A DNA stretch of 64,000 bases, taken from positions 21,110 to 85,109 of the forward strand of contig JAPPLK010000003.1 in NCBI GenBank assembly GCA_028819435.1. The letters are read 5' to 3'. Below, piece after piece: positions 43,551-52,555 of this stretch. The notes beneath the pieces are model-generated. The model worked only from the letters and a program-made list of their open reading frames with translations, was not told the origin of the DNA and did not search any database. Source of the stretch: Nitrospira sp. GTDB lineage: Bacteria > Nitrospirota > Nitrospiria > Nitrospirales > UBA8639. Position 1 is the stretch's first letter; every line of letters begins with the position of its first letter. Position numbers and translations under genes: made by a program.

Positions 43551-44372
43551 TTATCGTAGATGGTGAACGTCGCCCGCTCGAATTTCCAGGGTGTGGCTCT
43601 TGCCTTCTCGCGTGGTGGACACCAGTAATGCGCCATCTTGCCCGATGTTGGTAGCCGTTCCGCGAATCGTTTGGCCTGTCAGGCAGGCAATCTCCACTTC
43701 CCGGCCGAGCGTGACGCATGACGCCTCATAGGATTTTCGCACGTGTTCGAGTTGTTCCGACATGACGCAATCATACCAGTTTTCCAATTGGTTGAATATA
43801 TCGGCGATCAGGCCGTTGCGATCATGGAATTGGCTGGTGGCCTGGTGACACGACGTGGCAAGCGAGCGCAACTCTTCGGGGAAATCCGTCTCCCGGCCAT
43901 TGACGTTCAGGCCGAATCCCACGACACATGTCTCGATTCGAGAGCCTTGACTCGTGCTTTCGCATAAAATGCCCCCGATTTTTTTCTCGATATACAACAA
44001 ATCATTAGGCCATTTTAACGAGATCTCAATGCCGCAGGCACGGCGGGTGGCTTCAGCCAGGGCGAGTCCCGTCACAAGCGGGATCCAGGACCCGTGACGC
44101 GAAAGTTTCGGATTGGTCAGTATCAGGGAACAATAGATATTGAGATGGGGCGGCGAGGTCCACTGCCGTCCCAGTCGTCCCTTCCCGGCTGTTTGAGTTT
44201 CCGCGAGAACCGCTGTGCCATGAGGCGCTCCGGAGTCGGCCAGCGTAAAGGCCGTGGTATTGGTGGAAGCGAGTTCCGCAAAGAGATGAAGCGAGCGTCC
44301 CAGGCTGCGCGTGGTCAACCGCTGTTCAATGCTTGCGGCTTCCAACGGTGTGAATTGCACTGAACTCGCCAT
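43551..44372 (-). CDS. birA: biotin-[acetyl-CoA-carboxylase] ligase BirA (no DNA-binding domain)
   Basis: A 273-residue biotin protein ligase. The catalytic core has AETQTAGKGRLGRQWTSPPH, ISLKWPNDLLYIEKKIGGIL and VVGFGLNVNGRE. The C-terminal SH3-like domain follows (GREVEIACLTGQTIRGTATN, then GDVHHLR). The N-terminus is too short for the helix-turn-helix of E. coli BirA, so it should not repress transcription. It lies between nadC and coaX with 12 and 3 nt gaps. Confidence 0.93.
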   Translation of the reverse strand: MASSVQFTPLEAASIEQRLTTRSLGRSLHLFAELASTNTTAFTLADSGAPHGTAVLAETQTAGKGRLGRQWTSPPHLNIYCSLILTNPKLSRHGSWIPLVTGLALAEATRRACGIEISLKWPNDLLYIEKKIGGILCESTSQGSRIETCVVGFGLNVNGRETDFPEELRSLATSCHQATSQFHDRNGLIADIFNQLENWYDCVMSEQLEHVRKSYEASCVTLGREVEIACLTGQTIRGTATNIGQDGALLVSTTREGKSHTLEIRAGDVHHLR

Positions 44373-44384
44373 ACGTAAGCCAGG

Positions 44385-45257
44385 TTACTGAGCGGACGTG
44401 GGAAGCACGTCCAGGCTGATATCGACCGCGGGTGCGGAATGGGTGAGGGCCCCGATGGAAATGGAATCTACGCCCGTGGCGGCATACTCGCGCACGTTCT
44501 CGAGCGTAATGCCTCCCGAGACCTCGACGTGGGCTTTGCCTTTGACGAGATCGACGGCTTCCTGGACAAGAGCAGGGGGCATATTGTCCAGGAGCAGCAC
44601 GTCAGCGCCGCCGTCCAAGGCCTCGATAACGTGCTTGAGGTTTTCGACTTCCACGCAGATGCGGAACTGACGGGAGACTCGCCCTCTGGCCTTGCGGCAG
44701 GCTTCGCGGATGGTTGTGCCTTGGGCTTCCAATAACACCAGGTGGTTGTCCTTGATGAGGACTCCATCGCTCAGCGTCATGCGATGGTTGGTTCCACCCC
44801 CGAGAGCGACCGCCCATTTTTCGAGCCGGCGAAGGCCGGGAATGGTTTTTCTGGTATCGAGGAGGACGGTGGGATACTGCCGGATTTCGGCTTTGAATCG
44901 TGCGGTCAAGGTGGCAATGCCGGAAAGACGTTGCAAAAAATTCAGCGCTATCCGTTCCCCGCCCAGGATTGAATGCGCCGGTCCTTGAACGATAGCGAAC
45001 GTCTGTCCCTCTTCCAGAGTTGCGCCGTCGTCGAACGTGGACGTGACCACCACGGCTGGATCCAGGACCCGATACACGGTGTGAAGAACCGCGACACCGG
45101 CAAGGGTCAGGTTCTGCTTGGCCACGACGTGGGCTTGAGCCTGAAGGGATGGTTCAAGGAGCACGCGCGTGGTGACGTCGCCGTGTGGCGCATCTTCTTT
45201 CAAAGCCGCTGCGACCAGCGATTCAAGTTCAAATGGGGGCAGGGGAGCGGATGACAT
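44385..45257 (-). CDS. nadC: nicotinate-nucleotide pyrophosphorylase NadC
   Basis: A 290-residue quinolinate phosphoribosyltransferase for NAD synthesis. Motifs include EDAPHGDVTTRVLL, LDTRKTIPGLRRLEKWAVALGGGTNHRMTLSDGVLIKDNH and EVSGGITLENVREYAATGVD with ISIGALTHSAPAVDISLD. It begins 6 nt after the valS stop. Gene order valS-nadC-birA-coaX groups cofactor genes behind a tRNA synthetase. Confidence 0.96.
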   Translation of the reverse strand: MSSAPLPPFELESLVAAALKEDAPHGDVTTRVLLEPSLQAQAHVVAKQNLTLAGVAVLHTVYRVLDPAVVVTSTFDDGATLEEGQTFAIVQGPAHSILGGERIALNFLQRLSGIATLTARFKAEIRQYPTVLLDTRKTIPGLRRLEKWAVALGGGTNHRMTLSDGVLIKDNHLVLLEAQGTTIREACRKARGRVSRQFRICVEVENLKHVIEALDGGADVLLLDNMPPALVQEAVDLVKGKAHVEVSGGITLENVREYAATGVDSISIGALTHSAPAVDISLDVLPTSAQ

Positions 45258-45263
45258 GGGATT

Positions 45264-48008
45264 TCACGACACCATTTTCCGGAGTTGTTGTTCGCTGCCG
45301 GCAAAAAGCGAGAGTTCGGCGGTCAGCAGGGCCAGACGATCCTTGGATTCCTGCACGACCTCGGGGGAGGCTTTGGCTGCAAAATCCGGAGAACCGAGGC
45401 GTCCCTGGAGCCGCGTGACTTCCTTTTGTTTGGCTTGCGCTTGTTTGTTGATGCGCGTCAAGGCTTTGTTGAGGTCCACCTCACCCTCGATCGTCAGGCC
45501 GACCATGAAACTTTCCACCGCCAGATGCAGGATGCGACCGCCCGGCCACGTGTCCTGATCGGCTATGGTGACCGTTCCGCGACAGAGATGTGCGACGTGG
45601 TCCCGGGCTTCGTTCAATCGCGCAAGCTCGTCCGGATCTTTGGACGTGACCAGGATCGTCAAGGATTTAGATGGCGCGTAATCCAGGAGGGCGCGCCCGG
45701 TCCGAATGGTGGTGACGACGTGTTCGATGACGGCGAACGTCTGCTCCGCCTCGGCATTCTCCCATTCTTGGATTGCCGCCGGAAAGGGTTGGCGGACGAG
45801 GCTCTCGCCCTGGTGCGGCATCGTTTGCCAGATTTCTTCGGTCAAAAATGGCATGAAAGGGTGCAGCAGGCGTTGGAGGTGCTCAAACGTGTGTAGCATC
45901 GTGGCGCGCGTCGACCGGGCGGTGGGCGAGTCCCCGTTTTGTAGTGCGGGTTTGATGAGTTCCAGATACCAATCGCAGTATTCGTGCCAGAGGTGCTGGT
46001 AGAGTTGCCCCGCGGCCTGATCGAACCGGTATTCTTCAAGCCGGGCCGTCACGGTGGCTGTGACGTGGTTAAGTCGGCTCAGAATCCATTGATCCACGAA
46101 CGGCCTGTCGGCAATGGGGCGTGCTTCGGACGGCCCATCCGCGTGCATCAGGATGAACCGGGCGGCATTCCAGATCTTGTTGGCAAAGTTGCGATAACCT
46201 TCGATCCGGTTTTCCGAGAGTTTGATGTCACGCCCGGGTGACGCCATCGAGGCCAAGGTAAAGCGTAGAGCGTCGGTCCCGTATTCCGACATCTTGGTCA
46301 GGGGATCGATGACGTTGCCCTTGGATTTGCTCATCTTTTCGCCCTCGGCATCGCGCACCAGGGCGTGAATGTAGACGTCACGGAATGGTGGTTTGCCGGT
46401 AAATTTGAGGCCCATCATAATCATGCGCGCCACCCAGAAGAACAGGATATCCAGCCCCGTGACCAACGTGGAAGTCGGGTAATAGGTCTCGAGATCTTTG
46501 GTGTTCGCAGGCCAACCCAGGGTGGAAAAGGGCCAGAGGGCCGATGAAAACCACGTGTCGAGCACGTCGGGGTCCTGGATGAATTGATCCTGCCCGCAGG
46601 TGCCGCAGGCGGCCGGAGCCGTCTCGGCGACCACGGGAGCGGCATTCGTGGGGATCAGATGGCTGCCCCCGCCTTCGAGAATCAGCCGGGCTTCTGGATG
46701 GCACGCGGCGCAATACCAGGCCGGGATGCGATGGCCCCACCAGATCTGCCGCGAAATGCACCAGTCTTTGATCCCTCGCATCCAGCCCAGATAATTGTTC
46801 GACCATTCTTCCGGGATAATGCGGATGTGTCCCTGTTCGACAGCGGCAATTGCCGGGTCGGCCAGCGGTTGAATTTTGACGAACCATTGAGGGGAGAGGA
46901 ATGGCTCCACCACGGTTTTGCAGCGGTAACATTTCCCCAAGGCCATTTGATGGTCTTCGGTTTTAACCAGGAGGTCCCGGTCTTTCAGGGCATCAACCAC
47001 AATTGGGCGGGCCTTGATGGCCGAAAGGTTGGCAATGTCGTCCCGGACGCCCGGCTCGACCTCTGCTTCCCGGAGTGCATCAGGATTCAAGAGGCCCTGA
47101 TGGTTCAGCAGGGCGATGCGGGGGAGTTGGTGCCGTTCACCTGCCTCGAAATCATTGAAGTCGTGAGCCGGGGTGATTTTGACGGCGCCGGTCCCAAATT
47201 CCCGATCCACCAGGATCTCATCGCCCACGATCGGAATGGTCCGGTTGGTGAGCGGCAGTTTGATACATTTTCCGATATGCCTATTGTATCGGGAGTCCTC
47301 CGGATGCACAGCCACAGCGGTATCCCCGAGTAACGTCTCCGGTCTTGTGGTGGCGATAATGAGGGACGTACCCGCGTCGTCGGCCAAGGGATACGAAATG
47401 TGGTACATGGTGCCGTGAACCGGCTCGTGCTCGACCTCAACGTCGGAAAGGGCGGTGAGACAGCGGGGGCACCAATTGATCAAGCGGTGACCGCGATAGA
47501 TGAGACCTTCCCGGTGCAGGCGAATAAAAACGGCTCGAACGGCTTCGGATAATCCCTCATCCATGGTAAAGCGCAGGCGCGACCAATCGCAGGAAGCTCC
47601 GAGTCGTTTCAATTGATCGAGAATCGTATTGCCGGATTGCTGTTTCCAGGACCAGACCCGTTCGATAAACGCATCGCGTCCGAGTTCCTCTCGCTTGGTG
47701 CCTTCCTCCAAAAGCTGCCGTTCGACCACGTTTTGTGTGGCAATGCCGGCATGGTCGGTTCCCGGAAGCCACAAGGTGTTCCGTCCTTGCATGCGGCGCC
47801 AGCGTATCAGAATGTCCTGAAGCGTATTGTTCAGCGCGTGGCCGATGTGCAGCGAGCCCGTGACGTTGGGGGGCGGGATGACGATTGTATAGGGCTGTCC
47901 CGTGGAGTCGGGAGTGGCGCCGAAGTAACCCTGATCGATCCAATATGGGCCCCACTTGGCTTCAACGGCTTGCGGTTCGTAGGTTTTACTGAGTTGTTGG
48001 GACGCCAT
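45264..48008 (-). CDS. valS: valyl-tRNA synthetase
   Basis: A 914-residue class I synthetase starting at ATG 48008 (MASQQLSKTYEPQAVEAKWG); an upstream in-frame extension to 48068 lacks homologous character. The HIGH motif reads HIGHALNNT in PPPNVTGSLHIGHA, and the KMSKS loop is EKMSKSKGNVIDP. The C-terminal coiled-coil arm (VDLNKALTRINKQAQAKQKE and onwards) binds tRNA. It is the first gene of its operon. Confidence 0.97.
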   Translation of the reverse strand: MASQQLSKTYEPQAVEAKWGPYWIDQGYFGATPDSTGQPYTIVIPPPNVTGSLHIGHALNNTLQDILIRWRRMQGRNTLWLPGTDHAGIATQNVVERQLLEEGTKREELGRDAFIERVWSWKQQSGNTILDQLKRLGASCDWSRLRFTMDEGLSEAVRAVFIRLHREGLIYRGHRLINWCPRCLTALSDVEVEHEPVHGTMYHISYPLADDAGTSLIIATTRPETLLGDTAVAVHPEDSRYNRHIGKCIKLPLTNRTIPIVGDEILVDREFGTGAVKITPAHDFNDFEAGERHQLPRIALLNHQGLLNPDALREAEVEPGVRDDIANLSAIKARPIVVDALKDRDLLVKTEDHQMALGKCYRCKTVVEPFLSPQWFVKIQPLADPAIAAVEQGHIRIIPEEWSNNYLGWMRGIKDWCISRQIWWGHRIPAWYCAACHPEARLILEGGGSHLIPTNAAPVVAETAPAACGTCGQDQFIQDPDVLDTWFSSALWPFSTLGWPANTKDLETYYPTSTLVTGLDILFFWVARMIMMGLKFTGKPPFRDVYIHALVRDAEGEKMSKSKGNVIDPLTKMSEYGTDALRFTLASMASPGRDIKLSENRIEGYRNFANKIWNAARFILMHADGPSEARPIADRPFVDQWILSRLNHVTATVTARLEEYRFDQAAGQLYQHLWHEYCDWYLELIKPALQNGDSPTARSTRATMLHTFEHLQRLLHPFMPFLTEEIWQTMPHQGESLVRQPFPAAIQEWENAEAEQTFAVIEHVVTTIRTGRALLDYAPSKSLTILVTSKDPDELARLNEARDHVAHLCRGTVTIADQDTWPGGRILHLAVESFMVGLTIEGEVDLNKALTRINKQAQAKQKEVTRLQGRLGSPDFAAKASPEVVQESKDRLALLTAELSLFAGSEQQLRKMVS

Positions 48009-48181
48009 AGGGATGAAACTCACGCTGACAGAGCCAAAAATCTTAGCATGGGGGATAGACCCTCGCAAGCAAAGCCCCGGTTGTGTTCATGAGAATGAAT
48101 GTGATAGAAACTCACCACGTTTTTACCTGGGGTTTTACTGAGCTATCGGCAATTACGCCCATCAGGATCAGGGAGAATTTG

Positions 48182-48292
48182 ATGCCCAGAGGACGAGAAA
48201 AAGATCGAGAGCTTCGTCGCAAACACCGAAAAAATCAACGACGCATGAAGGCTCTTGAGCAAGCCCAACGCAAAGCCGGTACCAAGAAATAA
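48182..48292 (+). CDS. very small, highly basic protein (36 residues)
   Basis: Starting at ATG 48182 after cagggagaattt, it encodes MPRGREKDRELRRKHRKNQR followed by RMKALEQAQRKAGTKK. Nearly half the residues are Arg or Lys, and the pattern resembles short basic proteins that bind RNA or ribosomes. An in-frame ATG lies upstream at 48083 but the extension has no such character. It is divergent from valS. Function unknown; confidence rests on the ribosome-binding site and composition. Confidence 0.6.
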   Translation: MPRGREKDRELRRKHRKNQRRMKALEQAQRKAGTKK

Positions 48293-48400
48293 GCACCTGC
48301 CGTTCTCTTGCTCATCACAACCCATTTTTGACTCGGGTCATGGATGAGGATTAGTAGCGCCCGGTCCACAATCACCGCATGTGCCATGTTTTTTTCTTTC

Positions 48401-48462
48401 CCCCTCACCCCGGCCCCTTCGACAAGCTTAGGGCAGGCTCTCTCCCTCCAAGGGAGAGGGAG
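48401..48462. repeat. composite repeat: family A interrupted by a family D copy
   Basis: cccctcaccccggcc is followed by a family D segment (ccttcgacaagcttagggca, then ggc) and then by tctctccctccaagggagag. The family A palindrome is therefore split by the D segment, as if D had entered A. Confidence 0.6.
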
Positions 48463-48484
48463 TAGATGAACATAGCGCCTCGAC

Positions 48485-49201
48485 ATGTCGGGACCCCGCA
48501 TTAAGGTCGTGTTTTTCGATGCGGCCGGCACCTTGTTTCGCGTCAAGGGATCCGTCGGGGACGTGTATCTGCACTATGCCGCAAAGTATGGCGTGCCTCG
48601 TTCGCCTGACATGGTGACCAAGGTGAATCAGGCGTTCAAGGATGCCTTTCGTCAAGCGCCTCCACCGATTTTTGCCGTGGAGCAACCTGAAAAATTGAAA
48701 CAATGCGAAAGGCTCTGGTGGTTTGACATCGTGCACGCGGTGTTCTATCGCGTCGGCATGTTCGAAGGGTTCGATGACTATTTCGAGGAGGTCTACGAGG
48801 CCTTTGGCAGGGCAGAAGCATGGGATCTCTATCCTGAAGTGCCGGAGGTTCTGGAGCAATTGCGTTCGCAGGGCTATGAACTGGGAGTCATCTCCAATTT
48901 CGATACACGGTTTTTTGACATTATCCGGGCGTTACGGTTGGAGCATTTTTTTGATTCCATCACGATTTCCAGCCTCGCCGGGTCGGCCAAACCGTCGCCT
49001 CAGATTTTCCAACGTGCCTTGGATCAACATGTGGTCGAACCGGAAGAGGCCATGCACGTGGGAGATGATCCCAAGGAAGATTTTGCAGGAGCCACCGATG
49101 CCGGCTTATCAGGGGTACTCCTGGACCGAGACGGGAAGGGAGTCGATGACACGATACCTTGTGTTGCCGATCTGCGAGGCTTGCACCATTTTCTTCAATA
49201 A
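48485..49201 (+). CDS. HAD-superfamily IA hydrolase (DREG-2-like)
   Basis: A 238-residue haloacid-dehalogenase-fold hydrolase. Motif I reads VVFFDAAGTLFR, with the nucleophile Asp but Ala in place of the second Asp, as in the DREG-2/HDHD3-like group. Motif II is VISNFD, the Lys is in SAKPSPQIF and motif IV is HVGDDPKEDFAGATDAG. The substrate is unknown. The family usually hydrolyses small phosphate esters in the cytoplasm. Confidence 0.88.
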   Translation: MSGPRIKVVFFDAAGTLFRVKGSVGDVYLHYAAKYGVPRSPDMVTKVNQAFKDAFRQAPPPIFAVEQPEKLKQCERLWWFDIVHAVFYRVGMFEGFDDYFEEVYEAFGRAEAWDLYPEVPEVLEQLRSQGYELGVISNFDTRFFDIIRALRLEHFFDSITISSLAGSAKPSPQIFQRALDQHVVEPEEAMHVGDDPKEDFAGATDAGLSGVLLDRDGKGVDDTIPCVADLRGLHHFLQ

Positions 49202-49222
49202 ACACAATGTCCTGACCCTTCC

Positions 49223-49252
49223 TTGACTTCGGAAAGAATAGCTTGCTAGACT
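49223..49252 (+). promoter_or_regulatory. possible promoter of the large NHL-repeat gene
   Basis: TTGACT (49223-49228) and TAGACT (49247-49252) separated by 18 bp, followed by an AT-rich leader of about 130 bp and a good ribosome-binding site (gaggagcgtt) before ATG 49385. Confidence 0.35.
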
Positions 49253-49384
49253 TTTTCCCAACTTCTTGGTTTTATTTGGAAAATTCTCAACGCATGGTAA
49301 TAGAATTACGTAAATTCAATTGGGTGCGAAACAAGTTTTTAGGAACCGCTACTTTGGTATGACTTGAATATTGTGAGGAGCGTT

Positions 49385-52342
49385 ATGAAGGATTTTTTTG
49401 AGTTGGATTGTGATCTGATTTTGCAACGGCTGGTTTTGAGGGCCGAAGGCTTTGAAGAGGACTGGGGGGCGGGCGAAGAAGGTGATGAGGAAAAGCTTCC
49501 TGATCCGCCAAGCAGCGTTAGGGCCGTCGCGGGCAACGGGTTCATTACGCTGAGTTGGGATGCCGTGCCTGATGCAATGTATTACAACGTCTATTATCAG
49601 ACCTCTCAAGGGGTCAGCATCAAGCCCAATGAACTGACTCGTCCGATTGCGAGCCAGGAAGATTTCAACCCCGTGATCGGAGTCACCAAGGAAAAAGGGA
49701 ATTGTATCGAAGGCCCTTCCTGTCCCTACACGCATAACGATCTTGCCAACGGGTTGTGTTACCACTACGTGGTCACCGTCGTGACCGCGGATGGAGAGAG
49801 CCGGGAATCGGAAGAAGTCATGTCGATCCCTTCACCGTACTTGCCCGTGTTGCAGTTTGGGCAGGAAGGCGTCGATGACGGGGAGTTTCGTTCGCCGACC
49901 GGTATTGCCCTCGACAGCGACGGGACCATCTACGTGGCGGATACCGACAATCATGCCATTCAACGGTTCGATAAGGACGGCAACTGTTTGGCTCGTTGGG
50001 GTGGGGAAGCCGATTCGGAAGACGGCACCTTCTATTATCCCCGCGGGTTGGCAACCGCTCCGGAAGGCCACGTGTACGTAGCGGACAGTGGAAATAACCG
50101 CGTCCAGAAGTTTGATCCCGACGGGAACTTTTTGAATGCCTGGGGCAAGTTCGGCTTTGCCTGGCGCGGGGCCGAGGCCGGGAAGTTCGACGTGCCCTGG
50201 GGGGTGGCTACGGATCAGCAGGGCAATCTCTACGTGTCGGACACGAGTAATTCTCGCATCCAGAAGTTTCAGTCGGACGGTGCCCCCTTGATCAAATGGG
50301 GAAAAGACGGGAGTTTCGACGGCGCTTTCTACTTCCCTCGGGGTCTGACGGTCGACTTTGCGGGCCATATTTACGTGGCCGATGAAGGCAATCATCGCAT
50401 TCAGAAATTCGATTCCCGTGGCAATTTCCTGGCGAAGTGGGGAAGAGAGGGGACGGGGCTCGGACAATTTAAATCTCCCTGGGGCGTGGCGTGCGATGCC
50501 TTGGGTAACGTGTACGTCGTAGACAGCGGGAATCACCGCATTCAAAAGTTTGATTCGAACGGGACGTATCTGTGTTCTTGGGGCAATCGTGGACTCACGG
50601 AAGCTCAGGTGAATTTCCCCTCCGGTATTGCGGTAGACAAGGAAGGCTACGTCTACGTGGTGGACAGCGGAAACTACCGGGTGCTGAAGTTCGCGCCCAC
50701 CGAAGAGGAACTCGCCAGGGGCCGGGAAAAAGCCGACAAGGCCGCAGAAGCCGAAGGCGCCCCGCTTGCCGTGCCGTTGGTGGGGAAACCCGGTGATACG
50801 GAAGCGATGCTGAGTTGGATGGAGGTGCCCGGTGCCGTGTCCTACAACCTCTACTTCAGCACCGATCCCGGCGTGTCTAAAGAAACGGCGACGCTCATCG
50901 AGGGAGTGACGAGTCCCTACACCCATACCGGCTTGACGAACAATACGGCCTATTACTATGCGCTCACGAGCGTTGATGAGCATGACGTCGAGAGCCCCCT
51001 GTCGGAAGAACAGGAAGTCATGCCCGTGCTGATCGACGTGGCCGCCCCGCAGAATCCGGATATCGTCCTGAATCATGGGGCGTATATGACGAATTCGTTG
51101 GACGTGGTGGCGACGATTTCAGCCAGGGACGTGGATACCGGCGTAGCGGGTTATTTCATCTCTGAAAATCCCATGACTCCCGGTGCGACCTTGCCGGGGT
51201 GGATCGAAGTCGAACCGGAGCATCGTTTCGGGGCGACGATTCCTCTAACCTTATCGCCCGGTGACGGGCCGAAAACGGTCTACGCGTGGTTTAAAGACGT
51301 CGGCAATAACATCTCGATCCCGGCCAGTGCGAACATTTTGCTGAATACCTCGGGGTACGTGTGTACGGGGAAATGGGGGAAACCCGGTCGTGGCGCCTCG
51401 TTGCTGCACGGCGGTGAGTTTATGGCGCCGCTCTACGGGCTGGCTATCGACAATCAGGGCTCCCTGTTCGTCATCGACAACGGCAACACCCGCGTTCAAA
51501 AATTCGATCGCAATGGGAACTTCATCCTGCTGTGGGGAAATTTCGGCACGGCCAATGGGAATTTCAACAGTCCCACGGGTATCGCGTGCGATGGAAAAGG
51601 TGACGTGTACGTCTGCGATACCAGCAACCATCGCGTGCAGAAGTTTGACGGAAAACTGGGCCAATACCTCATGAAAATCGGTGGGCGCGGGAACGGAGAA
51701 GGTCAGTTCAATGCGCCTTGGTCCATTGCCGTCGACCGGGTCCGCGGCTACCTGTACGTTGTCGATAGTGCCAATTTCCGCGTCCAGAAATTCGATGAGG
51801 ACGGTGAGTTTGTGATGCAGTGGGGCAGTTTCGGGAATAACGACGGGCAATTCTATTTTGCCCGTGGCATTGCCGTCGATCAGAATGACGGGATGGTTTA
51901 CGTCGTGGATATGGGGAATCACCGTATCCAGAAGTTCGATACCAGCACGAACGTCCTTCCGCAACTCGTGGCCAAATGGGGTGGAGGGATCGGTCCGGGG
52001 CACGCGAGCAGCGCGCAGGCCCAGGAGCCGGGCCAATTTCGTTCACCTTGGGGAATTGCTGTAGACGGCGCGGGTGACGTCTACGTCTCGGACACCGGAA
52101 ATCAGCGGCTGCAAAAATTTGATCGGGACGGAAACTTCATCACCCAATGGGGCGGATTCGGTAACGCCGAAGGGCAATTCAACTTTCCCTATGGGCTCGT
52201 AGTCGATCATCGAGGCCACGTCTTCGTGGTCGATAGCGGCAACATGCGCGTCCAACACTTCATGCCGGCCGAAGACGCCGAAGAATTCCTCCAGGAAGAA
52301 GCGGAAACGGTGGCGGCCCTTCCCGAAGGCGAAGTGCAATAG
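49385..52342 (+). CDS. large NHL-repeat protein with fibronectin type III-like domains
   Basis: Begins at ATG 49385 after gaggagcgtt; 985 residues. Layout: an acidic N-terminus (about residues 1-40); a fibronectin type III-like domain (about 45-145, with VTADGESRESEEV); a first block of about six NHL repeats; a second fibronectin-like domain (about 465-550, SYNLYFSTDPGV); a spacer; and a second block of about five NHL repeats, the whole ending with a Glu-rich tail. Each NHL repeat has the shape GVAxDxxGNVYVxDSGNHRIQKFDxxGxFxxxWG. There is no signal peptide, which is unusual for NHL proteins of this size. Two beta-propellers acting as a protein- or polymer-binding scaffold are likely; the partner is unknown. 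Confidence 0.8.
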   Translation: MKDFFELDCDLILQRLVLRAEGFEEDWGAGEEGDEEKLPDPPSSVRAVAGNGFITLSWDAVPDAMYYNVYYQTSQGVSIKPNELTRPIASQEDFNPVIGVTKEKGNCIEGPSCPYTHNDLANGLCYHYVVTVVTADGESRESEEVMSIPSPYLPVLQFGQEGVDDGEFRSPTGIALDSDGTIYVADTDNHAIQRFDKDGNCLARWGGEADSEDGTFYYPRGLATAPEGHVYVADSGNNRVQKFDPDGNFLNAWGKFGFAWRGAEAGKFDVPWGVATDQQGNLYVSDTSNSRIQKFQSDGAPLIKWGKDGSFDGAFYFPRGLTVDFAGHIYVADEGNHRIQKFDSRGNFLAKWGREGTGLGQFKSPWGVACDALGNVYVVDSGNHRIQKFDSNGTYLCSWGNRGLTEAQVNFPSGIAVDKEGYVYVVDSGNYRVLKFAPTEEELARGREKADKAAEAEGAPLAVPLVGKPGDTEAMLSWMEVPGAVSYNLYFSTDPGVSKETATLIEGVTSPYTHTGLTNNTAYYYALTSVDEHDVESPLSEEQEVMPVLIDVAAPQNPDIVLNHGAYMTNSLDVVATISARDVDTGVAGYFISENPMTPGATLPGWIEVEPEHRFGATIPLTLSPGDGPKTVYAWFKDVGNNISIPASANILLNTSGYVCTGKWGKPGRGASLLHGGEFMAPLYGLAIDNQGSLFVIDNGNTRVQKFDRNGNFILLWGNFGTANGNFNSPTGIACDGKGDVYVCDTSNHRVQKFDGKLGQYLMKIGGRGNGEGQFNAPWSIAVDRVRGYLYVVDSANFRVQKFDEDGEFVMQWGSFGNNDGQFYFARGIAVDQNDGMVYVVDMGNHRIQKFDTSTNVLPQLVAKWGGGIGPGHASSAQAQEPGQFRSPWGIAVDGAGDVYVSDTGNQRLQKFDRDGNFITQWGGFGNAEGQFNFPYGLVVDHRGHVFVVDSGNMRVQHFMPAEDAEEFLQEEAETVAALPEGEVQ

Positions 52343-52368
52343 TGCCCGCACCCGATGCTGGGCAAGGC

Positions 52369-52410
52369 AAGGCCCCCGGACGTCTATGCCGTCAGGGGGC
52401 CTTATTTTTT
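52369..52410 (+). terminator. Rho-independent terminator
   Basis: A perfect 9-bp stem, aaggccccc (52369-52377) with gggggcctt (52395-52403), a 17-nt loop, and attttttcc after it. It lies 27 bp after the stop of the NHL gene and is the clearest intrinsic terminator in the window. Confidence 0.85.
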
Positions 52411-52555
52411 CCGAATCCTGACAGAGAGTGAAACAGTCTTTATTTTATAGGTTTTTTTAAGCAAGCATTTGGGTAAGATCCAAAATCGACTGCCGGATTC
52501 AACCATCCACTAGAACAGGGTATCTTCAGTAGGCATGTCCGGATAGAGGATTCTC

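Noticed and set aside
49832-51076. Long open frame on the minus strand opposite the NHL-repeat gene (over 400 codons).
   Set aside because: It is a by-product of the regular repeat codons on the plus strand; no family resemblance, no ribosome-binding site, and it lies wholly inside a real gene.
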